From positions 682,001 to 746,000 of the forward strand of contig NZ_LR733304.1 in assembly GCF_902506105.1 (NCBI RefSeq): a stretch of DNA of 64,000 nucleotides, in the 5' to 3' direction. Shown piece by piece: positions 47,937 to 56,742 of the stretch; the stretch's first letter is position 1; each line of letters starts with the position of its first letter. Made by a program: the position numbers and the translations under genes. The DNA is from Aeromicrobium sp. 9AM (GTDB lineage: Bacteria; Actinomycetota; Actinomycetes; Propionibacteriales; Nocardioidaceae). The notes beneath the pieces are model-generated. The model had not been told where the DNA came from. It worked only from the letters and a program-made list of their open reading frames with translations, and searched no databases.

Positions 47937-48326
47937 GCCCCCTAAGGCCTTTCGTACGGACGCAAGGGGACACCGAGAATGCAAGAGGTGTGTGGATGTT
48001 GGAGAGCTGAATTTCCTGCGGAGGGAGGTTGAGAGTTCGTGGCAACTAGTACGCCGCTCGCTCCTTCGGTCGAATCGTCGCCTGAAAGGAGGAGCTGGCA
48101 GATTTATGTCGGTTGAGTCGGAGGCACGAGTGTCCTCAAAGGCGCGCTCGACCAGTTGGACACCAACCGTGATTACACCCAGGCCTGCGGAGGTCGAGCG
48201 CGCGCTCTGGGTCCCATGCCTTTCTGATTCAGCTTGAGGAGGCTCTGAGTCGCCTTCATGACTCTCGTGTTCGACGCTGCAAGTCCGGTGCCGCGCGGAC
48301 ACCTGTAACGCCCACCTCCACGGTAC
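47937..48326. other. 390-base stretch with no gene seen
   Basis: No frame has a start, ribosome site and plausible composition. It separates the element's last small gene from the GlxA remnant and may contain an old recombination junction. Confidence 0.5.
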
Positions 48327-48742
48327 CTACTGCTCGCTTCCGCCATCTGTGAAGACGGTCCTGTAGCGGGCAGGGCTCGTGCCCACCACATCGCCAGAGC
48401 GGGTACGCAGGTTCTGGGCCGTACCCAGGCCCGATTCGCGAGCAATGCGCTCGATCGACCAGTTGGTCGTCTCGAGAAGCCGTTGGGCCTCGCGGACGCG
48501 TACCCGGCTGAGCCGGCGGCTCGGGGTAGTGCCCAGCTCGTCGGCGAAGCGGCGGTTGAGCGTCCGGGTGCTTATGGCGGCCGACTTCGCGATCGCCTAA
48601 GCCGTGATGGGTTCGTTCGCATGATGCGTGATCCACTCCAGGGTCGTGGACAGTGACGTGGGATCGCGGTGATCATCTCGGATGTACTGCGCTTGCCCAG
48701 CGTCCCTGTCGCAGTCACGGCCGAGTCGCGCCAGCCGAGTGA
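48327..48742 (-). pseudogene. Remnant of a GlxA-type AraC regulator (C-terminal part, internal stop)
   Basis: On the minus strand the frame reads a GlxA linker (GQAQYIRDDH), TLEWITHHANEPITA, then TAG at 48597-48599, then the AraC helix-turn-helix (AIAKSAAISTRTLNRRFADELGTTPSRRLSRVRVREAQRLLE, TNWSIERIARESGLGTAQNLRTR) ending at 48327. The N-terminal DJ-1/PfpI domain is missing, so the gene is truncated and also carries an in-frame stop. Confidence 0.8.
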
Positions 48743-48799
48743 AGCGAACGTCTCGAGAGCAACTTCGAAGCGGTTGTCCTTAACCGTGCCGGAGGTCAT
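48743..48799 (-). pseudogene. 5' stub of a TetR-family gene, coupled to the MFS gene
   Basis: ATG at 48799 overlaps the MFS stop (ATGA). The frame reads MTSGTVKDNRFEVALETF then ASLGWRDSAV, the first helix of a TetR regulator and similar to the start of the TetR at 57423 (ETFAELGWRDAAV). It then loses homology and runs into the GlxA remnant around 48720-48745, so a deletion has joined two regulator genes. Confidence 0.65.
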
Positions 48800-50070
48800 C
48801 GGACCCCTTTGACGCGATAGATGATGCAGGCTCCGACGATGCCCGTGACTCCACTGATCATGAACAGGGACGGAAAGTCGCCGAATACCGAGATGGCAGC
48901 GGCGCCCAGGATCGGCCCGAACGCCTGCGGCAAGATGAGGGCGATGTTCATGATCCCAAGATCCTTGCCATGGTCCGCCGGGTTGGGCAGGACCTGGGTG
49001 GATAATGCTTGATCGACCGCGAAGTAGGCGCCCGTCCCAGCGCCCAGCAAGCACGCGCCGACCGTCGCGGTCTCGACCGAGGGCGACACGGCAAGAAGGA
49101 TCCCGGACGCCGCCTGTCCAAGCCCGGCAACCAGGACGAACGGTCGCCGACGTCCGATGCGGTCGCTGAGACGTCCGAAAGAGATCGACGCGACGACGGC
49201 AAACAGGACGTACACGACAGCCGTTTTCTGGAGCAAGGCGTCGGGATCATCCACACGGAGATCGAACGTGTAGAAGTAGAGCAGCAACCCGGTACTCAGA
49301 GCGTTCGACAGGTTGACGAGCGCCCGGCTGAGCAAAGCCCAGCCGAAGTCCGGGTACCGCCGTGGGCTGATCCATACCGAATTGAAGAGGTCGCTCCACC
49401 GGAGACTGTTCTCCTTCTCGGTGATGATATTGCGCTCTGCTGAGTGGTCGGGGAGCCAGATCACGGCCGGGACGATGAGTCCGGCGGTCACGGCGGCAAG
49501 GAGGAGGTATCCGCTCGTCGTGGTGGAGGTGAACCCTTCGGCCAGTGACACTCCCACGACGATGCCGAGGGCCTGAGGAATGGCGATCCATCCCGAGACG
49601 TAGCCGCGCTGGGAGATTGGTACCTGATCGCAGATCATCGAGGTCAGGCCCGACGACGCCGCACAGAAACCGACGATGCTCAGCGACCAGAGCACGCAGA
49701 TCGTCGTCAGGGCGGTCTGAGAGCTCAGAGCGATCATGGCCGCGACGTTGACGATCCCACCAGCGGCGATCCACGGGCGGCGGCGGCCGAAGCGCGTGGA
49801 GTACCGATCGCTCATGGCTCCGACCAGGGGGTACGCCACCATGGCTGCCAATCCGGAGATGGCATTGATCCATCCGAACCGGACAAGCGTCTGCTTCCAA
49901 TCCCCATCTCCGGCTCCTGCCGCGACCTGCGCGGGAAGCAGCAGCTGCAGTGCCGTGAGCTGAGCCATCCATAAGCCGAGCCACGCCAGCGAGAACAGGC
50001 TGACCCAGCGGCCAGAGACCCCACGGGACATGTTATTTGAGGGGAGTGCTGAGGGCTCAATCTTCGACAT
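48796..50070 (-). CDS. MFS transporter
   Basis: 424 residues from ATG 50070, with CCGGAG six bases upstream (ATG 50076 is possible). About 12 membrane helices; the loop DRYSTRFGRRRPWIAAGG after TM2 and RLSDRIGRRRPFVLVAG after TM8 are MFS signatures, the former typical of sugar/GPH-like symporters. It probably moves the substrate of the catabolic cluster to its right. A TTA codon occurs at 49003-49005 (minus strand). Separated from the TetR gene upstream by 119 bases. Confidence 0.85.
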   Translation of the reverse strand: MSKIEPSALPSNNMSRGVSGRWVSLFSLAWLGLWMAQLTALQLLLPAQVAAGAGDGDWKQTLVRFGWINAISGLAAMVAYPLVGAMSDRYSTRFGRRRPWIAAGGIVNVAAMIALSSQTALTTICVLWSLSIVGFCAASSGLTSMICDQVPISQRGYVSGWIAIPQALGIVVGVSLAEGFTSTTTSGYLLLAAVTAGLIVPAVIWLPDHSAERNIITEKENSLRWSDLFNSVWISPRRYPDFGWALLSRALVNLSNALSTGLLLYFYTFDLRVDDPDALLQKTAVVYVLFAVVASISFGRLSDRIGRRRPFVLVAGLGQAASGILLAVSPSVETATVGACLLGAGTGAYFAVDQALSTQVLPNPADHGKDLGIMNIALILPQAFGPILGAAAISVFGDFPSLFMISGVTGIVGACIIYRVKGVR

Positions 50071-50189
50071 CGACATCTCCGGACGACTTGGGCGAGTGGC
50101 TTGGACGGTTGGCCAAATGCACAGTAGCCGGACGAGACCCTGCAGCGTCAAGGGTGTGAGCGAATCTTTACGCGATCGACGCGGCCGAC

Positions 50190-50816
50190 CTAAGGCGCTG
50201 GGGGCGCAGCCGCCAGGAGCCTGCTGAAGAGGTCGAAGATGGCGTCGGGGTCGGTGCCGTCCGGATCCGCGAGCCATGCCAGGGTCACCCCGTCGAAGAG
50301 TGCCGAAACCAGCTGGGCCAGTGCGTCTGGGGCGTCGGCCACTGGGGTGGAAAGCTGATCGGTGACGGGGCCGATCAACCTCGTGGCGGTCTCGCGGTAG
50401 GCCGAGTATTGCCTCTGAGCCAGCTCCGCGTGCGCCTCGGAGCGCAGTGCCCACGTGGTCAGCTCGTAGATCGCGATCTGGCGACCGCGATCGTCTGAGC
50501 GCACGACATTGTCGAAGGCTCGTCGGAACTGCGCTCGGATGGTCTCTTCGGGAGACTCTCCGGTTGCTTGAGGGTCGGTCGCGACCGCTGACTGCTCGAC
50601 CTCGCGCAGCAACGAGGCCACGACTTCTGTCAAGAGTTCGTCCTTGCCGGAGAACCAGTAGTGGACCAGTCCCGGCGGCACGCCTGCCTCGCTTGCCACA
50701 CGCCGAGTGGAGGCAGCCGCTACTCCACCCTGTGAGATGACTCGGGTGGCAGCGGCGACGAGCTGAGTGCGTCGGCCGTCGTCGTCTTTTGTGGTGCGGT
50801 TGCGGTCGGTCGTCAT
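50190..50816 (-). CDS. TetR-family repressor (AcrR/BetI-like)
   Basis: 208 residues from ATG 50816. Helix-turn-helix at about 30-60 (GGVAAASTRRVASEAGVPPGLVHYWFSGKDELL) and a C-terminal ligand domain with EAHAELAQRQYSAYRETATRLI. The longer frame to 50885 would run through the operator. Divergent from the monooxygenase gene with a 15-base-arm palindrome between them; the MFS gene lies downstream on the same strand. Confidence 0.92.
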   Translation of the reverse strand: MTTDRNRTTKDDDGRRTQLVAAATRVISQGGVAAASTRRVASEAGVPPGLVHYWFSGKDELLTEVVASLLREVEQSAVATDPQATGESPEETIRAQFRRAFDNVVRSDDRGRQIAIYELTTWALRSEAHAELAQRQYSAYRETATRLIGPVTDQLSTPVADAPDALAQLVSALFDGVTLAWLADPDGTDPDAIFDLFSRLLAAAPPAP

Positions 50817-50832
50817 GGGACCATCATGCACA

Positions 50833-50877
50833 AGTATGTCTTGGACAGTTGACCTGGGCGGTTGTCCAAGACATACT
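50833..50877. promoter_or_regulatory. TetR operator and leaderless promoter of the monooxygenase operon
   Basis: AGTATGTCTTGGACA (50833-50847) and TGTCCAAGACATACT (50863-50877) are perfect 15-base inverted repeats around 15 bases. A -35 TTGACC (50849-50854) and -10 CATACT (50872-50877) with 17-base spacing lie in and over the right arm, putting the transcript start at or near the ATG 50884. Confidence 0.85.
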
Positions 50878-50883
50878 CCTGTC

Positions 50884-52284
50884 ATGACTCAGGCAGAAGA
50901 CGCGAAGATCGGCGACGTCGTCGACCGGTCCGACATGGTGTGCATCATCGGAGCAGGACCCTCAGGTCTTGCCATGGCGCGAGCGCTGAAAGCGCGCGAC
51001 ATCCCGTTCAACCATTACGAGCGCAACGAAGGGATCGGCGGTCTGTGGGACATCGATGCCCCCGGCAGTCCGATGTACTCCTCGGCGCACTTCATCTCGA
51101 GCAAGACGCTGTCTGGATTCTCGGAATTCCCGATGCCCGACGACTATCCCGACTACCCGTCGCATGATCTCGTGCTGGCCTACCTCCGCGACTTCGCGGC
51201 GCGTTACGGACTCGACGAGGGGATTCAGCTCGGTCTCGGTATCGACCAGATCGACAAGAGCGACGACGGCACCTGGCTGGTCCACAGGGCCGACGGCGTC
51301 AGCGTCCTGTACCGAGCAGTTGTCTGCTGCACCGGTGCTCAGTGGGAGCCCAACCTGCCGCCGACGCCCGGAAGCTTCGCCGGCACGGTCATGCACTCGG
51401 CGGCGTACCGTGACGCACGCGACTTCGTTGGTAAGCGGGTCGTCGTGGTCGGGGGTGGTAACTCGGCCTGCGACATCGCGGTCGACGTGTCCCGTGTGGC
51501 TGCTCGGACGATCATCAGCATGCGTCGCGGGTACTGGTTCATTCCGAAGCACATCTTCGGAGTACCGTCCGATGTCTTCGCTGAGCACGGGCCTCCGATG
51601 CCCAAGTGGCTTGAGCAGCCGTTGATGGCGTGGATCCTTCAGCGGCTGTACGGCAAGCCCGAACGACTTGGGCTGCAGAGGCCCGACCACAAACTGTTCG
51701 AGACGCACCCTGTGCTGAACAGCAATCTGTACCTGAGCCTCCAGCACGGCGACATCATCGCCCGGCCTGGCATCCTCGGGACGGACCGCGAGGAGATCGA
51801 GTTCGTCGACGGCTCACTCGAGCAGGCTGATGCCATCATCTACGCCACGGGCTACAGGCACAGCGCGCCGTACGCGCAAGACCTTTTTGGCGACTCGCAG
51901 CACCCGAACCTCTATTTGACGTGCTTCTCGCGCGAGCACCACAACCTGTTCGGTGGCAGCTTCACCGAGACGAACACCGGCGCGTACATCCAGTTCGACA
52001 CGACAGCGATGATGATCGCCAGCTACCTGGACGACCAGTCCCGGCGGCCCGACGTCGCCGCACGATTCGACCGCTTGATCAAGGCCGACAAGCCTGATCT
52101 GAGCGGAGGAATCAAGTTCGACAGTTCACCGCGTCACAAGGGCTACGTCGACGGCCACGCATTCATCCGATACCGCGCGAAGCTGTCCAAGCAGCTCGGC
52201 TGGGGGTTCAAGGATGCGCCGGTCATCAGTGGTCGACGCACGTCGCCGCTGGCGGCAGCAGGGGACGGGCGGGTGGCGCGATGA
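50884..52284 (+). CDS. Flavin-containing monooxygenase (FMO, class B)
   Basis: 466 residues. FAD motif IIGAGPSGLAMARAL at residue 20, the FMO fingerprint FAGTVMHSAAYRDA (F-x-G-x3-H-x3-Y/R type), the NADPH motif VVVGGGNSACDIAVDV and the ATGYRHSAPY motif. FMOs oxygenate N, S or carbonyl groups. ATG 50884 lies next to the promoter, giving a leaderless mRNA. The stop overlaps the aldehyde dehydrogenase ATG by four bases; the two likely act in sequence. Confidence 0.92.
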   Translation: MTQAEDAKIGDVVDRSDMVCIIGAGPSGLAMARALKARDIPFNHYERNEGIGGLWDIDAPGSPMYSSAHFISSKTLSGFSEFPMPDDYPDYPSHDLVLAYLRDFAARYGLDEGIQLGLGIDQIDKSDDGTWLVHRADGVSVLYRAVVCCTGAQWEPNLPPTPGSFAGTVMHSAAYRDARDFVGKRVVVVGGGNSACDIAVDVSRVAARTIISMRRGYWFIPKHIFGVPSDVFAEHGPPMPKWLEQPLMAWILQRLYGKPERLGLQRPDHKLFETHPVLNSNLYLSLQHGDIIARPGILGTDREEIEFVDGSLEQADAIIYATGYRHSAPYAQDLFGDSQHPNLYLTCFSREHHNLFGGSFTETNTGAYIQFDTTAMMIASYLDDQSRRPDVAARFDRLIKADKPDLSGGIKFDSSPRHKGYVDGHAFIRYRAKLSKQLGWGFKDAPVISGRRTSPLAAAGDGRVAR

Positions 52285-53759
52285 CCGCAACAATGCAGTC
52301 CGTCCCGGCATTGATCGATGGTCGCGAGATCTGGTCTACGGATGCCGGGATGATGTCGCGCAGCGATCCCAGCACCGGCAGACCTCTGGCCGACGTCGTG
52401 GTCGCCGGCCAGACCGAGGTCGATCTGGCGGTTGCCGTCGGGCGCACCACCTTCGACCGAGGCGCCTGGTCCAACGTCGCGCCCGCTGAACGAGGAGCGG
52501 CCCTCTTGCGGCTGGCCGATCTGGTCGAGCGCGACGCACCGCTTTTGGCCGCGATCGACTCGGCAGAAGCCGGCAAGCCGATCCGTGAGTGCCTGGAGGG
52601 CGATGTCGGTGCAGCCCTCGAGGCCTTGCGGTGGTTCGCCGGAGCTGCCGACAAGTTGTACGGCGCGACGAGCGTCACGGTTTCGTCGGAGGTCGGCATG
52701 ACCTTCCGGGAGCCCATGGGCGTCGTTGCGGCGATCATGCCGTGGAATTATCCGATGGCCCAAGCGGCGTGGAAGATCGGACCGGCTCTGGCGGCAGGCA
52801 ACAGCCTGATCCTCAAGCCGTCGGAGTGGACGCCCGGATCGGCACTTCATATCGCCGCTCTCGCCATCGAGGCGGGGATCCCTGCAGGGGCCATCTCAGT
52901 GCTGCCGGGCACTGGCGCCGTTACCGGGTCAGCACTCGCGCGCCATGACGGCATCTCGGCCATCTCCTTCACCGGGTCGGTGGGGACGGGGCGGGAGATC
53001 CTCAAAGCGGCTGCTGGGAGCAACTTCAAGCGCGTCTCGCTCGAGATGGGCGGGAAGAGCCCCCAGGTGCTGATGCAGGATGCGCTCACGTTCGGCGACC
53101 GCTTGATTGACCACATGATCGACTCTGCGTTCATGACAATGGGTGAGAACTGCACCGCCGGCAGCCGGGTGCTGGTCCACGAGTCGATCGCTGACGAGGT
53201 GACCTCTCGGTTCGTGGATCGGGCGAGGTCGCTCGTCGTCGGTGATGCCTCGGACCAGTCGACCGACATCGGTCCGCTCATCACAGAAGGCGCTGCCCGG
53301 CGAGTCCGTGGACTGGTCGAACGCGCGAAAGCAGAGGGGGCGGAGCTCCTGCTCGGCGACGAAGACGTTAGTCAGCGCGGTCCCAACTTCGTCGCACCGA
53401 CGGTCCTGCGCCTAGAGCGTCAGGATCATGAGATTCAACGGACCGAGGTATTCGGGCCCGTCGTGACGATCTCGACGTTCTCGTCCGAGAACGAAGCGGT
53501 CGCCCTCGCGAATGACACGGACTTCGGTCTTGCAGCGTCTCTGTGGACTCGGGACATCAACCGCGCGATGCGTATGGCTCGTGCCATCGAAGCCGGCGTG
53601 ATCTCGATCAACAGCTACAGCGAGGGCGGTATGTCGGCACCGTTCGGTGGGTACAAGCAGTCGGGCTTTGGCGGCAAGGAGCGCGGAATGGACGCGTTCG
53701 AGCAGTGGACCCAGACCAAGACTGTCTGGCTCCAGCTCCACGGCGACGGATCGGCCTGA
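52281..53759 (+). CDS. Aldehyde dehydrogenase
   Basis: 492 residues. MPWNYPMAQAAWKIGPALAAGN, catalytic Glu in VSLEMGGKSPQVL, catalytic Cys in MGENCTAGSRVLV and the C-terminal EVFGPVVTISTF. It oxidises an aldehyde with NAD(P)+. The family is the betaine/gamma-aminobutyraldehyde-like group; the substrate is presumably made by the FMO or the Zn-ADH in the cluster. Confidence 0.93.
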   Translation: MTATMQSVPALIDGREIWSTDAGMMSRSDPSTGRPLADVVVAGQTEVDLAVAVGRTTFDRGAWSNVAPAERGAALLRLADLVERDAPLLAAIDSAEAGKPIRECLEGDVGAALEALRWFAGAADKLYGATSVTVSSEVGMTFREPMGVVAAIMPWNYPMAQAAWKIGPALAAGNSLILKPSEWTPGSALHIAALAIEAGIPAGAISVLPGTGAVTGSALARHDGISAISFTGSVGTGREILKAAAGSNFKRVSLEMGGKSPQVLMQDALTFGDRLIDHMIDSAFMTMGENCTAGSRVLVHESIADEVTSRFVDRARSLVVGDASDQSTDIGPLITEGAARRVRGLVERAKAEGAELLLGDEDVSQRGPNFVAPTVLRLERQDHEIQRTEVFGPVVTISTFSSENEAVALANDTDFGLAASLWTRDINRAMRMARAIEAGVISINSYSEGGMSAPFGGYKQSGFGGKERGMDAFEQWTQTKTVWLQLHGDGSA

Positions 53760-53762
53760 CGG

Positions 53763-54500
53763 GTGGGCCGCGGTGGAGGGCAGGACGTCGAGCGGGTCAT
53801 CGACCTGACGAGGACCTTGTTTCCGGGATTCCCGACGACCATCCCCGACGTACCTGCCGTGGAGCGCTGGACGGCCACGACGTACGACAGCCACGGCTAC
53901 AGCGCCTGGGGCTGGTCGATGGTCGAGCACATCGGCACCCACGTCGATGCTCCGCTCCACTTCTTCGCCAAGGGGCGCAACGTGACGGCCCTGCGGGCCG
54001 ACGAGCTCGTGGTGCAGGCCAGGGTCCTCGACTTCGTCGACCAGGCCCGGGCGACGTCGTCGCGAACCGTCACGATCGCGGACCTCGAGGCGGAGGAGCG
54101 ACGGATGGGTCGCATACCCGACGGAAGCGCCGTGCTGCTCTGCAGCGGATGGAGCGACCGATCGATCGACGCCGGGGGCTACCTCGGGTGGGACGGCACG
54201 GCACACCGGTCTCCCGGATGGTCGGCTGAGGCCGTCGAGTGGCTGCTCGCGGAGCGAGGCATCGTCGCCCTCGGGACCGACACCAGCAGCATCGACGCCG
54301 GTGACACCGACGACGCGTTCGCGCACAAGGCCCTGCTAGGTGCAGACAGGTATGCCGTCGAGGGCCTGATCAATCTGGAGGGTCTGATCGACCATTCATC
54401 ATTCCGCCTGGTCGTGGGTGTCATCCCGTGGGAGTCGGGGACCGGGGGACCGTGTCGCGCCCTGGCGCTGGTCGGCGCGGCGGCGGGGCGTGCTGCATGA
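53763..54500 (+). CDS. Cyclase-family metal hydrolase (kynurenine-formamidase-like)
   Basis: 245 residues from GTG 53763. The family motif H-x-G-T-H-x-D-A-P-x-H is present as EHIGTHVDAPLHFF (about residue 60), with TRTLFPGFP at the start and GTDTSSIDAG later. These enzymes hydrolyse amides or lactones (formylkynurenine, isatin, lactones). Three bases after the aldehyde dehydrogenase and overlapping the kinase gene by four bases, so fully operonic. Confidence 0.88.
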   Translation: MGRGGGQDVERVIDLTRTLFPGFPTTIPDVPAVERWTATTYDSHGYSAWGWSMVEHIGTHVDAPLHFFAKGRNVTALRADELVVQARVLDFVDQARATSSRTVTIADLEAEERRMGRIPDGSAVLLCSGWSDRSIDAGGYLGWDGTAHRSPGWSAEAVEWLLAERGIVALGTDTSSIDAGDTDDAFAHKALLGADRYAVEGLINLEGLIDHSSFRLVVGVIPWESGTGGPCRALALVGAAAGRAA

Positions 54501-55717
54501 GTCGGCAGACCGTGGTTGTCGCCGACGACTTGACGAGTGCGACGGAGGTGGCCAGCCGCATGGGCTCGGCCGCCGACCCGGCCTTGGTCCTGTTCGATCC
54601 GTCTGCAGGGCCACCGTCGCGACTCGCCGGGCGAACCTGTGTTGTGACGCAGAGTCGCGGACTGTCTGCCACGGCCGCGGCGTCCGTGGTGCGACGTTGC
54701 CTCGAGTCGTACGTCGCCGCCGAGCAGCCGCCTGTGACGGTGGTCAAGACGATGGACAGCAGCCTGCGTGGCAACTGGGCCGTTGAGCTCGCCGCGGTCG
54801 TGAACGTGGTTCGGGCACGCGTCGCGATCGTCGCCCCTGCCTTCCCGGAGCAGGGGCGAGTGACACGCCACGGTCTGCAGATCGCCGATGGTCTGCTGGT
54901 GCACGAGGGGCCGGCAGCGCAGGACCCGAGATCTCCTGTCACGTCCTCGCGCATCGCCGCGCACCTCGAGACGGTGGGGCTGCTCGCCCTCGAGCTGCCG
55001 CGGCCGAGCCTCGACGGTGGTCGGCGACTCACGCGAGAGGTCGAAGCGGCCCGTCCGACCACGGTGGCCATCGTGGTGGACGTGGAGGACGATGACGACC
55101 TCCAGATGATCGCGAACCTGGCGTCCGAGCCCGATGTCGTCTGGTGCGCAGGACCCGGATTGGCGCGTGCGCTCGTGTCCGTTGCCCGTCCGGTGGTGGC
55201 GGACGCGATGCCGCGTCTCCCCGCTGCGCTGTGCGTCGTCGGCAGCCTCCACCCCCATACGCGTCGGCAGGTCTTGGAGGCAAGGTCTCAGGGCGTGCCG
55301 GTCGTCCACGCGACTGACGTCCCCGGGGCCTCGCGCGTCGTCGGCGAGGTAGTCACGGCACTGCGCGACCAGGGGCGCGCAGTGCTGTGCTCACCGTCGA
55401 GTCCGATCGACAGACCGGACGATCTGCTCGCGACGATCACGCGAGCGGTCCTGCTGCGCCAGCCGCAGACAGGCCTGGTTCTCTCAGGCGGCGACACGGC
55501 ACTAGCCGTTGCCCTGGGACTGGGTGCGGCGAGCATGACGGTCGGCGGCGAGTGCTCGCCAGGTGCGCCGTGGGGCCGGCTCGATGACGACGGACGGACC
55601 GTGGTCGTCACCAAGGCGGGCGGTTTCGGCGACGGCGACGCGATCACGTCGCTGCTGTCCGCGCTGGCGCCCGCCACCAGGCCTCTTGCCGCATCCCGAC
55701 CCAGGAGACTTTCGTGA
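54497..55717 (+). CDS. dtnK: Four-carbon acid-sugar kinase (DUF1537; DtnK/OtnK type)
   Basis: 406 residues from ATG 54497. N-terminal substrate domain VVADDLTSATEVASRMG, KTMDSSLRGNWAVEL and VAPAFPEQGRVTRHG; C-terminal nucleotide domain LVLSGGDTALAVALGLG and VVTKAGGFGDGDAI. DUF1537 enzymes phosphorylate C4 acid sugars such as threonate, erythronate or 3-oxo-tetronate. Its overlap with pdxA2 points to the threonate/erythronate-4-phosphate route that yields DHAP and CO2. Exact substrate not readable. Confidence 0.88.
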   Translation: MSRQTVVVADDLTSATEVASRMGSAADPALVLFDPSAGPPSRLAGRTCVVTQSRGLSATAAASVVRRCLESYVAAEQPPVTVVKTMDSSLRGNWAVELAAVVNVVRARVAIVAPAFPEQGRVTRHGLQIADGLLVHEGPAAQDPRSPVTSSRIAAHLETVGLLALELPRPSLDGGRRLTREVEAARPTTVAIVVDVEDDDDLQMIANLASEPDVVWCAGPGLARALVSVARPVVADAMPRLPAALCVVGSLHPHTRRQVLEARSQGVPVVHATDVPGASRVVGEVVTALRDQGRAVLCSPSSPIDRPDDLLATITRAVLLRQPQTGLVLSGGDTALAVALGLGAASMTVGGECSPGAPWGRLDDDGRTVVVTKAGGFGDGDAITSLLSALAPATRPLAASRPRRLS

Positions 55718-56742
55718 CACGGACACCTCGACCCGTCCCAATGGCGGTGACGATGGGCGATCCCGCGGGCATCGGACCCGAGATCGTCATCGATGCCCTA
55801 CGTGGTTGCACCTCCGCCGAGCGTCGCGGTGTCGTGGTGGTCGGTGACGTGGGCAGCCTCCGGCGGGCGGCGGAGATCGGAGGGCCTCCACTCAACATCG
55901 TCCCCGTCTCTGCCCCGGCCGAGGACGTCCCGGGCTCGGACGTGCGGGTCATTCAGGTGGGGTCGGTGCCGGACGACCTGGAGCTCGGCGTGATCGATGG
56001 ACGCGCCGGCGCGCTGTCCTTCGGCTTTGTGACGACGGCTGTGGACCTCGCGCTGGCAGGACAGGTGTCCGCCGTCGTGACAGCGCCGATCAACAAGGAG
56101 GCGTGGAGCCTGGGTGGGGTGGAGTTCCCGGATCACACCAGTGCGCTCGTCAGACTGACCGGGGCTCGTCGACACGCGATGATGCTGGCGACCGACGAGC
56201 TGCGCAGCGTGCTCGTTACGGTGCACCTCTCGGTCAAGGCGGCGATCGAGTCGTTGACGGAGCAGAGGATCGTGCGCACGATCGAGATCACGCACGACGA
56301 GCTGCGTAGCCAAGGGATCGCGACGCCGCGGATCGCCGTCGCTGCCCTCAACCCCCACGGCGGTGAAGGCGGCCTGTTCGGTGACGAGGAGATCGTCACG
56401 ATCGCTCCGGCGGTGCGGACCGCTCAGAAGGCGGGCATCGTCGTGTCGGGACCACATCCGGCAGACACGGTCTTCATGCGAGCGCGGCGAGGTGAGTTCG
56501 ACGCCGTGGTCGCGATGTACCACGACCAGGGGCTCATCCCGATCAAGTTGCTCGGTATCGACGACGGCGTCAACGTGACGCTGGGGCTCCCGATCGTCCG
56601 TACCAGCGTCGACCACGGCACGGCGATGGACATCGCCGGCCAGGGCCTGGCTTCCGGCCGCAGCCTCCAGTACGCCATGACCAGCGCGCAACGCCTGGTC
56701 GAGGCCAAGACCAACCACAGCAACTCAGGAGAAATGCCATGA
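55714..56742 (+). CDS. pdxA2: PdxA2-type 4-phospho-acid-sugar dehydrogenase
   Basis: 342 residues, GTG 55714 overlapping the kinase stop. PdxA fold: MAVTMGDPAGIGPEIVIDAL, metal-binding His in FPDHTSALVRL, LNPHGGEGGLFGDEE and MYHDQGLIPIKLLG. True PdxA acts in vitamin B6 synthesis; PdxA2 paralogues next to DUF1537 kinases oxidise and decarboxylate D-threonate- or D-erythronate-4-phosphate to DHAP. Context favours the latter. Its stop overlaps the next ATG. Confidence 0.9.
   Translation: MTRTPRPVPMAVTMGDPAGIGPEIVIDALRGCTSAERRGVVVVGDVGSLRRAAEIGGPPLNIVPVSAPAEDVPGSDVRVIQVGSVPDDLELGVIDGRAGALSFGFVTTAVDLALAGQVSAVVTAPINKEAWSLGGVEFPDHTSALVRLTGARRHAMMLATDELRSVLVTVHLSVKAAIESLTEQRIVRTIEITHDELRSQGIATPRIAVAALNPHGGEGGLFGDEEIVTIAPAVRTAQKAGIVVSGPHPADTVFMRARRGEFDAVVAMYHDQGLIPIKLLGIDDGVNVTLGLPIVRTSVDHGTAMDIAGQGLASGRSLQYAMTSAQRLVEAKTNHSNSGEMP

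Larger units (their letters stand above)
41000..48330. mobile_element. Integrated element at a tRNA gene (right end undefined)
   Basis: The left end is set by the tRNA-like gene and adjacent integrase and excisionase genes. The interior has repeats, a coupled five-ORF cassette, several small orphan genes and lower GC in its right third. I found no second copy of the tRNA 3' end up to 64 kb, so the right attachment site is either beyond the window, degraded, or shorter than I can spot. The right border given is where gene remnants begin; the element could include the catabolic cluster further right. Confidence 0.65.

Noticed and set aside
47937..48302. Upstream extension of the zinc-finger-like gene to 48302
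   Set aside because: The added residues have no motif and look like translated non-coding DNA; ATG 47936 gives a compact protein starting just before the cysteine motif.
55714..56742. Vitamin B6 biosynthetic PdxA
   Set aside because: The overlap with a DUF1537 kinase and catabolic neighbours fits the PdxA2 acid-sugar role; no other pdx gene is present in the window.
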